A stretch of 64,000 nucleotides of DNA from Ulota crispa (Eukaryota; Streptophyta; Bryopsida; Orthotrichales; Orthotrichaceae). The notes under the pieces are model-generated. The model saw only the letters and a list, made by a program, of their open reading frames with translations, had not been told where the DNA came from and did no database searches. Below, piece by piece: positions 1 to 11,918 of the stretch. Position 1 is the stretch's first letter. Every line of letters starts with the position of its first letter. Both the position numbers and the translations under genes were made by a program. The stretch covers positions 5,862,539 to 5,926,538 of the forward strand of contig OY987248.1 of the NCBI GenBank assembly GCA_963920765.1. The letters are read 5' to 3'.

Positions 1-177
1 TCTTTCAATCCATAAGTGATATTGTTGTGTTTTTTTTCCTATGTGATGTCTAACATGTCTAATTTGAATTTGTACGGTTACAATTTTTTTTTAAATGATA
101 CAACTTATCAAAATGTTGGCTTTTTGTTCAGTTTAGAGCAAATTCCTATAAGCTCAAAAGAGGCCTTGGACATTTAG
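1..177 (-). mobile_element. Truncated piggyBac-like non-autonomous element
   Basis: The first 177 bases resemble the reverse complement of about 29147-29330: the same order of short matches, including AAGTGATATTGTTGTG and a terminal run reading CATTTAGGGGTTGA at the right end. That terminus matches the TTAA-CCCCT ends of the family at 29.1 and 15.9 kb, with one TTAA base changed. The window edge cuts the other end. Confidence 0.55.
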
Positions 178-1288
178 GGGTTGATCAGTAAATGCTGCAT
201 CCATAGTCCAAAATATAATCACAAATATAATCACAAGAAATAGTCAAAAGGCCTTGAAATACTCAGTACGGTCAAGTGAAAATCTATGCCAACTTCAAAT
301 GATTGTATCTCTTCTTGATCCATACACTCAAGTGTAACAAAAGAAATATTGTGCCTTTCTACAAAAACCTAATGCAAGATCCTACAGTTAGGTTTCAAAA
401 GACAAAACAAAAACTGTTCCCAAGATCAAGGAACTAGAAATGGCTGTTTGGAGTGCTTTGAGTGCTTTTTGAGAGAAAAAAGGGCTTGATTTTTAAGTGT
501 TCATCTACTGGTTGAATTTTGAGTACCTACTAATATTTCCAACCAAGGACTTGGTCTCTTGGAATTTAACGCAAGAATCTTATAGCTCTCTTAATATTAT
601 GTATTCTATATAGGACTAGGGTTTAGGAAGTTGTGGGTCCTTTGCTATACACAATCAGCCTGCAACATTAGCCTTGGAAGTCAACCTATGGTGTCTAACC
701 CATTAGGCCTCTACAACTCTCCACGTGCACATGCCAGCACCTGCTCTAACCTCACATCATCCAGTTCGTTATGCTGTGTTTTGAGAGAATACCAATACAA
801 GGTTCACACAATTGGCCAAGAAATATACAAAAAATTCCAATCTATTTTGGCATTTCAAATATCGGACAATTTACATCATGCTTTTTCACGTACTTTCATT
901 GTTGGCGTCCAATTCCAATATAACTGGTCACCTTGGGAAGCATGCCTCTCTGGAAACATTGAGTACTCCTTTGGTCACCAATAGCCACCAGGATAATACG
1001 AATGTCATGAAGCCCATAAAAAAAATCCTTAGCAAGCCTGAATTTGAATTTAGACTTACAAATGGGTGCTATACAAAACATAATCTAACGTTTTACACTT
1101 GGATATACCCTAAGATCAACTGCACTGCCAGCTCTTGCTGAACTTGAATAAATGAGCTAAAGGTAAATACTTAAATGCTTTCAGTCACCCGCATTTGAAA
1201 GAAACAGGTGAATTTCTAACCCTAATGTGAAAATGAGATCTGCACATTGTCACTAGGAAATGTTTTATGAGGGGCAAGGGACGAAGAA
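178..1288. other. Non-coding stretch downstream of FRO
   Basis: No exon-like coding potential or clear repeat structure seen. The FRO 3' untranslated region should lie just below position 1289. The small open frames here have no recognisable protein content. Confidence 0.4.
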
Positions 1289-4200
1289 CTAGAGATCAAA
1301 ACTCACAGAATGGTAGCTAAACGCCACTCTGTGCGGGTCATTGTTGATTGTGTTGAAAGCTCGGCATGTTTCTGCAACGCTGACTGCAAGACTTTGGGGA
1401 CCACAAACTAAAACCCCCGCGTTTGCACCAGGTCTTTGAAACTTTGTGTAACCATCGAAAAACTCTGCAAAAGCATCACACCTTTTAGAAGCAAATAAAT
1501 CCGTCTTCCGAGTATGTTGACTGATCTTTATAATCGAACGGCTATTTCTAGAGTTTGCCGTTCTAACAATTACAACATTTACAGAGAATGCAACACTGAC
1601 AGCTGCATAAGATAGAAAATATCTACACAGACTATTCCAAAGATAAACTCCATCAAAATGCATGCAGCAAAATAGTACCTAGATAATTGAGGGGGAATCT
1701 GACTTACCTCTCACGTTAGGCCGATGTCCAAAATGAGTATTGGATGGATGCACTAGTCGATCTGCACTCTCGGTAGCATACATTGTTCCATCATTATCTG
1801 AAGTAGACAAAAGACGAGTGTGCTCTTCAGCAACTCCTGAAGAAGCCTGATGTAACGACGTCCCCAAGGAGTTCCACAGTGATGCTACAAAACCCCCAAA
1901 TATCACCACCCCTAAAACCATACTTAATATACTAATTAAGCCCGTCATCCACTGTGGTGTACCTTCACTAGTTCCATTTCCCTCTTGTTCAAAAGGCTGC
2001 CCTATCATATGACTGATAACGAGGTAAACAACAATATAACCTAGTAATGAGGCAAGGAAACATGCAGTAATCCACAAATTGTTTCCAGCACCCGATACTA
2101 TTGACATTGGGTGTTTCAAAGCTTCAGCGTTGTTTAGGCTGGTTAAAATAGGAGATCTCTTGAAGTCGTCTGGTTCTTGCAACTCTGGTGTTTCAGGGTC
2201 ACGCTCTAAGCTAAGGGCTGCAGGCTCACGGGTAACAAAGGCGTGGACTTTGAGGTTAAACTTTAATTTGTAATCAGGACAGATGGTAGACGCAGGTATC
2301 AAATCAAGGAGTTGAAGCTCCTCTGATTTTTGTACTGCCCAAATTAGGTGTACATTTGATGGAAGATTGGGTTGCCCTCGTTGGTATCGCTGAAGTAAGT
2401 CGCGTATGATCGCCACAAAAGGCGAAATACCAATTCCTCCTGCCACCAGTATAAGCGTCTCGTATCTAGAGAACACAGCAAGTCATCATCATTCTCGATC
2501 TATGTGAGATAATCATACACCAAGGATGTATTTAATCTACAGAATTTATGTGTCCTTAGATTGAACACAACGTATAGTGTGTGTCAAGCAAAGTTTCCCT
2601 TCAAACCTCACAGCCCAAGACAAGCCAAGTTGCATACTAAATTGAAAAATCCAAATGTGATGTACATTCCCACCACGAACAGCAGAAATCAGACTAGGCA
2701 ACAAATGCCATTGTTGGTAATAAATAAATTGGGATAGAAGATAATGGAATATGAAACCGATAGATGAGGCTTCGAGTTAGATGGAAAAAGAAAGAGCTTG
2801 AAAGAGGCAGAGGCTTTGAACTTACTGAAGAAAGAAGTCAGATTCATGACCATATGGCCCTTCAACAGCAGCACTAATATTTGAGGGGCTTCGTCCTGTC
2901 TTCACGACAGCCATAACCAAATCATGTAACTCAAAGGTCCATCCTCCAATGGAAGGTTTTATCAAGACTTTAAGCCATCTGTCTCCATCATAAGGACTGG
3001 AGGACACACTAAATGGGTGCCATTGTAATTTGGAGACTTCCGGAACGTTAAGATAAATGTAACTTAGCGCGTGATATTTTACACCTGCATAATCCAATTT
3101 TCGTGTAAGAACTTGAACTCCAGATTAACAACGAGAACTACATTTCAACTAATTCATTTCAAATCAAGGTTGGATGGGTTCAAGAATAAGGAAACAAGTG
3201 TATGAAGTACAGGTTGTGACAAGAGTGGAGTGTATTAAGTACAGAACTGAGGCCCATATAGTCGTAATCTCAACTAGCCTGTGGTCATAATGCATATCTT
3301 CCTTAACTCATCATCAAGGTTCTAGACCATGGACCTCTCTGCATTTGCTTTCAGACAAAGAAGCATCCAACATAGCAGAAACCAATGCCACACCAGGAAG
3401 AAAAAGAAGAAGAAAAATAAACAATAGATGCTGATGTACCTGGCGACTTGGCTAATGTCAGCTCAAAAGTCCCGCAAGGTAGACACTTGGTTGAAAGAAC
3501 TCCAACACTGCTTCTCGATTGGCAGAAGCGCAGAAATCGATCAAAAACAAATAAAAACAGTCCACAGAATGTGATGTTGAAGAGCACATCTCCAACATGA
3601 AACGCCATGAACAACACAAACACCACGTAGAGATGGTGGAACCAGTAAAAAGTTTCAAAATATTTCTTTCGAATCCATCCTATTGATGTAATCCACATTG
3701 TAATGCCAGCCGACAAGGCTATGACTCCTGCAAAATTTGCGACCTTGTGAGGTGCCCAGTCAAATATCTGTAGACATCCAACACGTTAAGTTAAGTAAAT
3801 AAAAGATGGAATACTTCTACTTTCCAGTTAAGATATGAGCTTTGCATGACCAAAAATGAGCAGAAAAAAGATTTGAGCTACAAATGAAATGCCTTGAACA
3901 AAAGCGTATTAACATGGTTTTTAGTGAAAATAGATTGTTTCAAGAATTTTTAGACAACATCATAGGACGATTGACTGCAACGAGGCAAGATATGCACAAC
4001 CCAATTCATGGAGAGACCTCCCTACAGAGGACACCCTATGATCAGTTGCTAGTAATTATTTGAAAGGTTCAAATGTCCCTATAAAAACATATAAATTCAC
4101 AACCTTCAACAATTTCAAAAAAGTGCATGGGAATGTTTCCTCAAAATTGACCTACTTAATTGCTATCTCCTCACTGCACACTTACCCATTTATGATGTAA

Positions 4201-5724
4201 AAAGAAGTTTAAAATAAAACCCTGCTATATCTGTAGAGAAAACTATACTAGCACGTACTTTGATCAGACGGTCTTCGGAATACCATGCAATAATGTAGGA
4301 GAAGCCATGGAGAGTAAATAAGGTCATCATGAAGTGTCCCAGCCACATATGGTACTTGACTGCATGCTCAAAAGGAACGTCTATTGCCCGAAGTAGAACA
4401 GATCCCCGAGAAACAGGTAGGAATAAAAAATTCAAAAACATTATGCCGATAAAACCAAAATGCAATCCAATGCGCTTCAGCTCCTTGCTCCACCTGCCAA
4501 AGAAAATTCAAAACAATTCAGATCTAAACAGTTCGAAACGTCCGCTGATCTTCTAGCTACCATTTTACTTGCCAAATTCGCACTAATGCACAGAATTGAA
4601 GACACTGACGAAGGACACAAAATAACCCGTGTATTCCAATGTAAGAGATGAGGGACTTACACCGTCTCGAAGGGTTTCAATTTCAAAATCTCAAATGCTT
4701 TTAAATCCCGAACCAAGAAATTTGACATAATCCAAGAAAACATAAGCAGGAACAAAACGATCCAAAGCATTTCAGCAGCAGTCACAATGCCCATCCAGCC
4801 TCCTGCGACAAAGGGAAGCTTCTGCAAGCTAGCTCTACCCGTCACCTTCTGCTTGCTGCACATCCACAGGAAGGCCCACGGCTACACTTATAAAAAAAGA
4901 CAATCAATCAATGCAGTGTCTGTGTAAGACGCCAGTGACTGAGAAGGTAATACCTCAGATAGCCTCATGATTAATTAATCCACGGACTAGTAAAGCAATC
5001 TCAACAATATATCACTCTATGGAACAAGTATACTTACTTGAAAGCTGACGTTCTACAGGAGACCTCCAGACTAAGGATCGCTAAAAGTGTGAGTACAAGC
5101 AACGGTGCAGCGAAAAGTACGAGATTGCCTCCTACAAGGAACAAAATCACACGACAACACGATATCAGAATACTATATCGAGGAAATCAGGATCTCGCTT
5201 TGCAATGTACAACAGGTCAGGATGAGACTACTTTGGCTCCAGATTTAACAAATGAATTTGCACTATTCAAACCAAAGTTCATGAATCACGCTGTAGGTAC
5301 AGGAAAGTTCAAATCAGCAATCAATCCATGCATCCTCATTCACTGGTAATTAAAAGAAGAGGAAAATATGCACAAGGGAAAGCTTACCACCCGAACCAAA
5401 CGGAGTATCCGCCAGCTTCAGTAAAATACCCTTCTTCCAACTTTGCAAGGAACCAACTGGAAAAGCTGCGAGAACAGCCCCGTAGAATCCGAAGACCAAG
5501 CACATGGACACAGATAGTCCCCATCTCAAGGCAGTCAAGGTCCACCCCAACTCGACGCTCCTGGTTTTGCAGTTTTCGTCATCCGTCCCGATATTGGATT
5601 GTGTATCAAACTCTGACATGGCCACCTTGGCGGGCTTTCGGTCCCAAGCTGCAACCACGGGTAATTCAATGCTCCCAGTCTCAGCTTCGCAGTCTGTGGA
5701 AAAAGTGGAGGTACCAGAATGCAT
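1289..5724 (-). CDS. FRO: FRO-type ferric-chelate reductase (8 coding exons)
   Basis: Membrane flavocytochrome that would pass electrons from NADPH through FAD and two haems to extracytoplasmic Fe(III). Coding exons: 5388-5724, about 5038-5131, 4661-4881, 4259-4493, 3440-3767, 2826-3084, 1708-2465, 1289-1464; roughly 800 residues, slightly long for the family. Visible motifs: first haem pair in HMWLGHFMMTLFTLHG (exon 4), second in FHHLYVVFVLFMAFH (exon 5), FAD-binding HPFSVSSSP (exon 6), NADPH-binding GGIGISPF (start of exon 7), and GVLVCGP near the C-terminus (exon 8). Several hydrophobic helices lie in exons 1-5 and two more in exon 7. The HPFSVSSSP form and the SVSFDL terminus suggest the FRO6/FRO7-like branch. 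Junctions 1-2 and 3 to 8 keep the frame. The exon 2-3 junction is off by one base with the obvious GT-AG pair. Start is the first ATG of the long N-terminal exon, 6 bases downstream of a TAGGGTTT box. Family is seen; branch is inference. Confidence 0.9.
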
Positions 5725-5729
5725 CCTTC

Positions 5730-5737
5730 AAACCCTA
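5730..5737 (-). promoter_or_regulatory. Telo-box-like motif next to the FRO start codon
   Basis: The minus strand reads TAGGGTTT (AAACCCTA on plus) just upstream of the FRO ATG at 5724. Such motifs are common near plant transcription starts. The preceding TTTTTCTAG also looks like an intron acceptor, so a spliced 5' leader from further upstream (for example the 7.7 kb island) is possible. Short motif, so chance occurrence is likely enough to keep confidence low. Confidence 0.3.
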
Positions 5738-5744
5738 GAAAAAG

Positions 5745-6653
5745 TACCTAAAATTGTTACTAGATTAAGAAAAAAGGTGATCTTTTGTGAAAGTTTCAGT
5801 GCCAAATGCAACTTTTTTGTGCCACGTAAGATTCCTCAAAAGCCACAAGCACTTAAAGACAAACATAGGGCTAAATATCCTGGTCGCAATTACTTTTTGC
5901 CAAACCGAGAGCCCCTTGCTGTCTTGTAATTAATAACTATTTGAAATTCAAGAAAATTCTAAAAGGAAAACTCAGCTATCAAAAAAGTTAAAGTTTAAGA
6001 ACGGGTATCTGATAGATAACACCATGAAGAAAATTAACGAGTTACAACACAAGAGCTTGAGGATTATAACGATGATTTGTTGCACAGAACAGGAGGTGAG
6101 AGAGTTTGACACTTGTCCTCCAAGATGGAAACAATTTAGGTAAAGAATCGGGGTTTCTACAAGGGGCTGAGTACATCAAGACAAGACTTTGAGGCTCGAA
6201 ATTGCACCAGGCCAATTTGGAAACAAACAGAAAAAGTCACGTGAATCAAATCACGAACTGTGACACTCCCAATTGATCCGTAGCCATCTCTCTAAGACTA
6301 TAATGCAGACGAAACCTTTAGACGAGGTTTTGAATTCAAAACGTGCCGCCCGGGTTCATGAACAACCAACAGAGTAACGCAGCTCAAACTGTGAACTGCG
6401 TAGTTCTCTTAATTATTAGGCATCTCACTACGTCCATCACTCACAATCCATAACTTGATAAGAATCGTGCTTTAAGTCTTTTTTTAGAAGAAACATGCAG
6501 CAACCTCAACACTCTCCAACACTACTTAATCTAATTCAATTACTAAAATTTCTACAATGCACTAATAGAAATAAATCCAACACCCTTACACCAGAGCAGC
6601 TCCTAAGGTAGAACACTCTGGAAATCATCTCCATTGTAAAAGAGTTCTCTAGG
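5745..6653. other. FRO upstream region
   Basis: AT-rich promoter or leader-intron sequence between the FRO start and the hAT-like element. I see no coding exon and no clear repeat. Confidence 0.35.
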
Positions 6654-6661
6654 TTAATCTA

Positions 6662-7108
6662 GGGAATGACTAGGTGGACACCCCCCAATTGCTACACGGA
6701 CACCCTCATAGCCCAGCCTATTAAATTTGAGATTATTATTATGCTAATATGTGAAATAAAATCAAAGTAATAATTATTATTATGCTAATATGTGAAATAA
6801 AATCAAAGTAATACTTTAGCGTACATCTGCATCTACAAGCAATGCAAACATACAACAAATTTGCCTCATTTGTGACATTGTCAAAAGTTAAACCAATAAA
6901 ATGAAGGAAGCAACTAGTTTAATTCCTAACCATGTCACAAATGAGGCAAATCTGTTGTATGTTTGCATTGCTTGTAGATGCAGATGTACGCTAAAGTATT
7001 ACTTTGATTTTATTTCATATTTCAGTTGTAATAATAATCTCAAATTTAATAGGCTGGACTATGGTGGCGTCCGCATAGCAATTGGGCGGTGTCCACCTAG
7101 TCGCTCCC
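6662..7108. mobile_element. hAT-like fold-back MITE with 8-bp target duplication
   Basis: 447-bp element that is almost one long inverted repeat. The left end GGGAATGACTAGGTGGACAC pairs with the right end GTGTCCACCTAGTCGCTCCC. The arms share long inner blocks, for example CAAGCAATGCAAACATACAA and its complement. It is flanked by a perfect 8-bp direct repeat TTAATCTA at 6654-6661 and 7109-7116. An 8-bp TSD is typical of hAT elements, though the termini are not the usual CAGGG type. No coding capacity. Confidence 0.85.
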
Positions 7109-7189
7109 TTAATCTATCACTAAGATCAATCTGGAATATTTCAATGTAGAGCAATTGCACACTCTAGGGTGGAGAATCTTAGAGAACAT

Positions 7190-7605
7190 ACTAGACTTCT
7201 TAGATTTGATAACGCATACCTAATTTCACACGCATCCGATCTAACGTGAATCGAAGGTACGCTGTACGAAGCCGTATTACTTAACAATTCAAGATGTTTG
7301 GAAACGGAAATCGAATTTTTCCAAACACACACTAGACTTCTCAAATTTGATAACACATACCTAATTTCACACGCATCCAATCTAACGTGAATCCAAGGTA
7401 TGCTGTACGAAGCCATATTACTAAATAATTCAAGATGTTTGGAAACGGAAATCGAATTTTTCCAAACACACTAGACTTCTTAAACTTGATAAAGCACACC
7501 TAATTTTACAAGCATCCGATCTACAGTAAATCAAAGGTACGCTGTACTAAGCTATGTTATTGAATAATTAAAATTATTTGGACACGGAAATTGAATTTTT
7601 TTCAA
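7190..7605. repeat. Three diverged tandem copies of a ~140-bp unit
   Basis: Units begin at 7190, 7331 and 7470 (ACTAGACTTCT...), giving periods of 141 and 139 bp. Each contains a block like CGCATCCGATCTAACGTGAA, then GGTACGCTGTACGAAGCC, then GGAAACGGAAATCGAATTTT. Copy 3 is the most diverged. It lies between the hAT-like element and the GC-rich island. Confidence 0.8.
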
Positions 7606-7649
7606 AGAGCATTCTACCAAAAATGAGTTTTCGAAACTAGGTTCGTTTC

Positions 7650-8020
7650 AATGAAACCCTAACCTGGCGGGGATAAGGACTGAGATGGAAGTACCTGATG
7701 ATGTGCTCCGCAGCAGCAGAGGCGTTCGGTCGCGAACCTTGAGCTCCCGGTCGCTGGAAAGAATCCGGGTGGATTGGAAACGGGAAGGCTCCCCGAGACG
7801 TTGCGGTTGAGTGAGGGGAAGCACGGCATCTCGCTTGATTAACACCATGGCGCAATTGAGGTCGAAGGCGAGGGGCGACCATGGCGATTGGTGGCAAAGC
7901 GCCACGGCACAAGCAGCGCTCGAGAGTTTCGAAAGTGTGGCCGAGTGTGGGAAGCGCGAGCAGAGAGACGACGTAAGCAGGGAAATCGTATACGATTCAG
8001 TTTTTCATCCAAGTTTGTGA
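7650..8020 (+). other. GC-rich exon-like island, orphan (strand unsure)
   Basis: A block markedly richer in GC than its surroundings. Plus strand: AAACCCTAAC near 7655, then ATG at 7848 in a strong plant context (ACCATGGCG), an open frame of 58 residues, and a donor-like GTAAGCAG near 7971, i.e. the look of a gene's first exon. No continuation is visible downstream, where transposons begin at 8269. Minus strand: an open frame runs from about 7905 to a donor-like GTACTTCC near 7694, which could be a spliced leader of FRO (acceptor TTTTTCTAG near 5738). I do not recognise a protein in either reading. Confidence 0.3.
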
Positions 8021-8268
8021 TCGTTTTTCATTCGTTTGTGTTCGTCAGGTTAGGGGTTCGTTGTTAATCTTTCGTCGTTGCTTACATGGATAACTGGAAT
8101 GTCCACGCTAGAATGGACTTGGCCACGGCGGATTGCTTTCCAGACCGACGAGTCTGTTCCCACGGACTCAGTTTACTGCACATACGTCGACGTGGGGCCA
8201 GGGTGGAAAAGCACTGTTTTTTCACCAGCCAGAAAATGAAAATGTGAGAGTTTAGATATTTACTTTTA

Positions 8269-8599
8269 AGGTAGAAACATCCATAAGCGTCAGTGTCTTC
8301 ATAAGCGTCAATGTTTTCATAATCGTCACTTTTGAAATCTTGGAAAATCTGTGAAAATGAATAGATGTAATTACAAGGATGTACAACATGTGAATATGAA
8401 CCTTAGTGTTGGTTATGGGTGCAATGGCAATTTGCTCTTTAAAAATTCACAATTTATTCTCACAATATCCAAATGATACATTTGAAAGTGTACACTTGTT
8501 TTTTTTCTATTCCTAATAGGATCTTATAATTTGCTAGTTGTTTATTAATAATCATCATGTTCAAAACCCTTAGTTTGACGTTTATGGGTGCTCCTATCT
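8269..8599. mobile_element. Tc1/mariner-like MITE, AGGTAG family (331 bp)
   Basis: Flanked by TA on both sides (8267-8268, 8600-8601). Left end AGGTAGAAACATCCATAAGC; right end reads, reversed, AGATAGGAGCACCCATAAAC. The sub-terminal CATAAGCGTC is repeated several times. It belongs with the 405-bp element at 11919-12323, which shares both ends and the AAAACCCTTA-type stretch before the right end. Confidence 0.7.
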
Positions 8600-8815
8600 T
8601 AGAGATTGAATTTGAGAATTTAGAATTCATATTTGGATTTCGAGACCTGGCTTTTAATCCAAGATTTCAGAGAGATACAATTGAACAACAATAATATAGG
8701 GGACACATTATTACTATTATCCTTGTTTAGAAAGACACCTGGGCTTTTTAGCCCTAGCCCTACATTGTTGTATGTGTAGTAAACTAAGCTCTTCTCATGG
8801 ATTTAAGGTAGGAGC

Positions 8816-9021
8816 TCCCAATACCAATGTACCTAATAGCATCACTCTCTCCACAAGGTGGTCATTCTAGCATTTAAATTTAGGTACACCATAAATAACT
8901 TATCATTTTGGTAAACATCAATAAGTTGTCTACGGTGTACTTAAATTTAAGTCCTAGAATGACCACCTTGTATAGAGAGTGATGCCATTAGGTACAATGT
9001 TAGTATTGAATGTTCCTACCT
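8816..9021. mobile_element. Tc1/mariner-like hairpin MITE, AGGTAG family (206 bp)
   Basis: Long hairpin: AGGTAGGAGCTCCCAATACC at the left pairs with GTTAGTATTGAATGTTCCTA at the right. Inner arms AAGGTGGTCATTCTAG and CTAGAATGACCACCTT are exact complements. TA at the left flank, CA at the right (one change). Closely related to 13346-13564. Confidence 0.75.
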
Positions 9022-9023
9022 CA

Positions 9024-10446
9024 CATCCAAGTGGCTCCACAAAACCCTACAAAATAAAACTCATACTATACAACCTAGAACGGCTGCAAATCTAAGAAGT
9101 TAGATTATTGTGTGAAAAAGTGAGCCAAACTCTTGAAATTTAACCTTTATTTGATTGATGCTAAAGGAAATATTTACATTCAATATTACATTTAGGTTGC
9201 CTTAACCTAAATATTAAAGCAACCTAAAGCAACCTAAATGTTGTCTTATACTAGAAAATTACCTTATGACTAATTGCTTAGTCACTTAGAGGTGCATGCA
9301 AATTTCTAAGTACTAGGATTTCACGCGACTTACAACTTGGTTGTGACTAGTTTGTGTTCCCATAGCTTTTTTGTTATTGCCAATCCTTTAAAACTTGTTT
9401 TTTACAGTAATTAATATCAATAAATATCAATAAATATTTATACAATGTAAAGTGTTGAGAAACTAGTGTGGAGAATTTAGTGTAGTTGTTCCAGATGTGT
9501 CAATGTCTCTGGAAAAGACGGCAATGTATTCAATATCCTTGCCGGTATTTGAATCAGCAGTTGGAATGGTATTAGTTATGAAACAAGGATACATAACAAC
9601 TGGTAAATATTGTACAGTCGGGTACAAGGTCTTTACAAATTTTTGCTTCTGCACCCTTCCCTGCATCGGTCACATGCCATTGATTCCTTCTTGAGTTCAT
9701 GCACTAAACACCGCCTCTGATCCCAAAATTTGGTAGGTTTATCAACAACGTAGGCTTACATCGACTAGTATTTTTTTAGGATGGTTGCCTCTTGCCATTG
9801 CCAATTTGGAGGCTTGATTCAGTGCGGACTTAAAAGCCTTCCGCTGGCGGTCACTACGGCGGTGCCTGGCTCAGACACATCACATCCTCATGCCGGAGGC
9901 TGCGCATCCACACCACGCTCGTAGCCACGTTCTGTGCATTGTTCCAATATAAATTTTGGGCTTTCGCACTTCTTGATCACGATCCAACCCACCTTGCATT
10001 CTTGCCTTTCGTTATTGCTATTTTTTGCTCAGACTACTGCCTGCATTGTCATTCGGATGCATTTTTTTGCGCGGGGGCAGGGCTTATACTTCGCGCACGA
10101 GCTGGGTCATGGGTTCTCTTGCAACAACTATGGTTTTATTGAGCGATATATGTTGACTGGTGTCGAGCTGAGGCTGCTGGTGGTGTATCGTGCTGCTGTT
10201 CCGGTGGATGTTATTCTGAGGTCGTTGCTGCCGAAGTTGATTGCTGCTGAAGCTAAGCTCCTTGTTGTTGCTGCTGAAGCTGAGGATTGTTGCTGAAGTT
10301 GAAGTCGTTGCTGCTGGAGCGGATTTGAAGCCACAACGACACCATCCTGTATCCAGGTGAATATTTGTGAAAACCTCCTTTTCATGCTGAATCTTCAATC
10401 CTAGTTAGTTCAAAATTCTAATGAAATTAATGGTTTTTCATCAGAT
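9024..10446. other. Unassigned stretch with a GCTGCTGAAG-rich tract
   Basis: No convincing exon. A low-complexity tract of GCTGCTG/GAAG units occupies about 10180-10320 and opens frames on both strands, so those frames are not evidence of a gene. The short repeat AACCTAAA/CAACCTAAA recurs around 9190-9240. Confidence 0.4.
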
Positions 10447-11463
10447 CAATATGCGAACTTGAACTTTAAGAGATGATGAAAGGGCTACCATAATTTGTAT
10501 GAGACAACATGGCATCAAGTGTAAAGATATAGGAAAATTATTGGGAATGCCTCAATCCACAATGTCTACAATCTTAACAAAGTGAAAAAGAACCGGATGT
10601 TTAGAAACACAAAAATCTGGTTGATGTCCTCCAAAACTATTTGCATGTGCACAACATGATTTGGGTTGAGCAATCCATGAAGACCGCCAACAAACTCTTG
10701 CCATGCTTGCAAATAAGTTTCAGGTCCATCGTAATATTATACGTAAATACATCCGTAAATTGGGTTTTGGAAATAGAATTGCACGTAAGAATCCTTATGT
10801 GAACATAGTCCATCAAACAAAAAGATTAGATTTTGCTCAAACACATCATCATTAGACAATAGAAGATTGGAAAAGAGTAATTTGGACAAACAAGTCTTCA
10901 TTTGAGCTAGGAAAAACTTCTCGCCAAATTCAAGTGTGGCGAAAAGCTCATGAGGCATATACATCCCATTGTCTTGCGCCTACCTTTAAGTATGGTAGAT
11001 CATCAGTCATGGTTTGGGGAGCATTCACCAGCTTCAACAAAAGCCCTATAGTTATAATGCCAAAAGGGGAAAGAACAGCAATAGATTTTGTTCACAATGT
11101 GTATGAAGGCACATTGAGTGGCTTCTACTTTATGCATGACCATCCCCAATAGCTCACGCTTATGGAAGATAGTGCTCTAGTCCATCGTGGCAAGTTTCAA
11201 GATGAATGGAGGAAAGCTCATGGTATAAAAAAGCTAGTTTGACCTCCTAACTCACTAGATTTAAATCCCATTGAGAACTTGTGGAAGATACTAAAAGATT
11301 TGTTACGCCACTACCACCGGCCAAAGAACAAGGAAGAAATGATAAACATCATTGAAAGAGTATGGGATGAGGTACCCATGGAGCAATTGCTAACACTTAT
11401 TGCAAGTATGCCCGATCAAATCCAAGTGGTGATTTTGGCAAGAGGTAGAAGTACTAGGTGGTA
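10447..11463 (+). pseudogene. Degenerate Tc1-type transposase
   Basis: Remnant of a cut-and-paste transposase. Frame-by-frame reading gives an N-terminal helix-turn-helix region (around IGKLLGMPQSTM), the block VWRKAHEAY, then SVMVWGAFTSF, a second-catalytic-Asp block MEDSALVHRG, and the DLNPIENLW block carrying the last D/E of the DDE triad. The usual first-Asp block (W-T-D-E-S-F type) reads WTNKSSFELG, so the Asp appears to be Asn. Several in-frame stops (for example near 10582 and 11150) and apparent frame shifts break it, so it cannot make an active enzyme. No terminal inverted repeats were found around it. Confidence 0.8.
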
Positions 11464-11916
11464 GATAGGATGTAGCAAATAGCCAAACTCTTTCATCATT
11501 TGTAAAATTTCATTTTTGTATCTGCCAAATCATGTAGTACGCTTGTGTACATTTCCAACACAATTTGTAATTTCAGATTTGGACAATTTCTGAGGAAGTT
11601 ATGCCTCCCTGAAGTTCCTGAAATTTTACTTCTCTTGTTCCTGCAAAAAAAAACGTAAAGACCCTATACCCGACTGTACTACTGTACAGAAAGAGGAATT
11701 CCTATTGGCTTCTGGGAGCCACAAAAACATTAGAGCACATAGCTTAGTAGAAAAGAAAGTTGGTACAATCAAGACGATCAGAGACAGTTGAAGAGAAATA
11801 ATCAGAGAATAAAGACCCAGCCGGTGTACAGAAACATCTTGTGTGCAGAAGTTATTTCTCGAAGATAGACAATGGAGAATACAAAAATGTGAAAAGCATC
11901 CATAGTTCCACACCTT
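11464..11916. other. Spacer between Tc1 relic and MITE
   Basis: No recognisable gene. May include the 3' part of the Tc1-type element, but no terminal repeat was identified. Confidence 0.3.
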
Positions 11917-11918
11917 TA

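Noticed and set aside
9934..10398. Possible gene with overlapping frames on both strands
   Set aside because: Low-complexity GCTGCTGAAG tract; no conserved protein content or clear splice structure.
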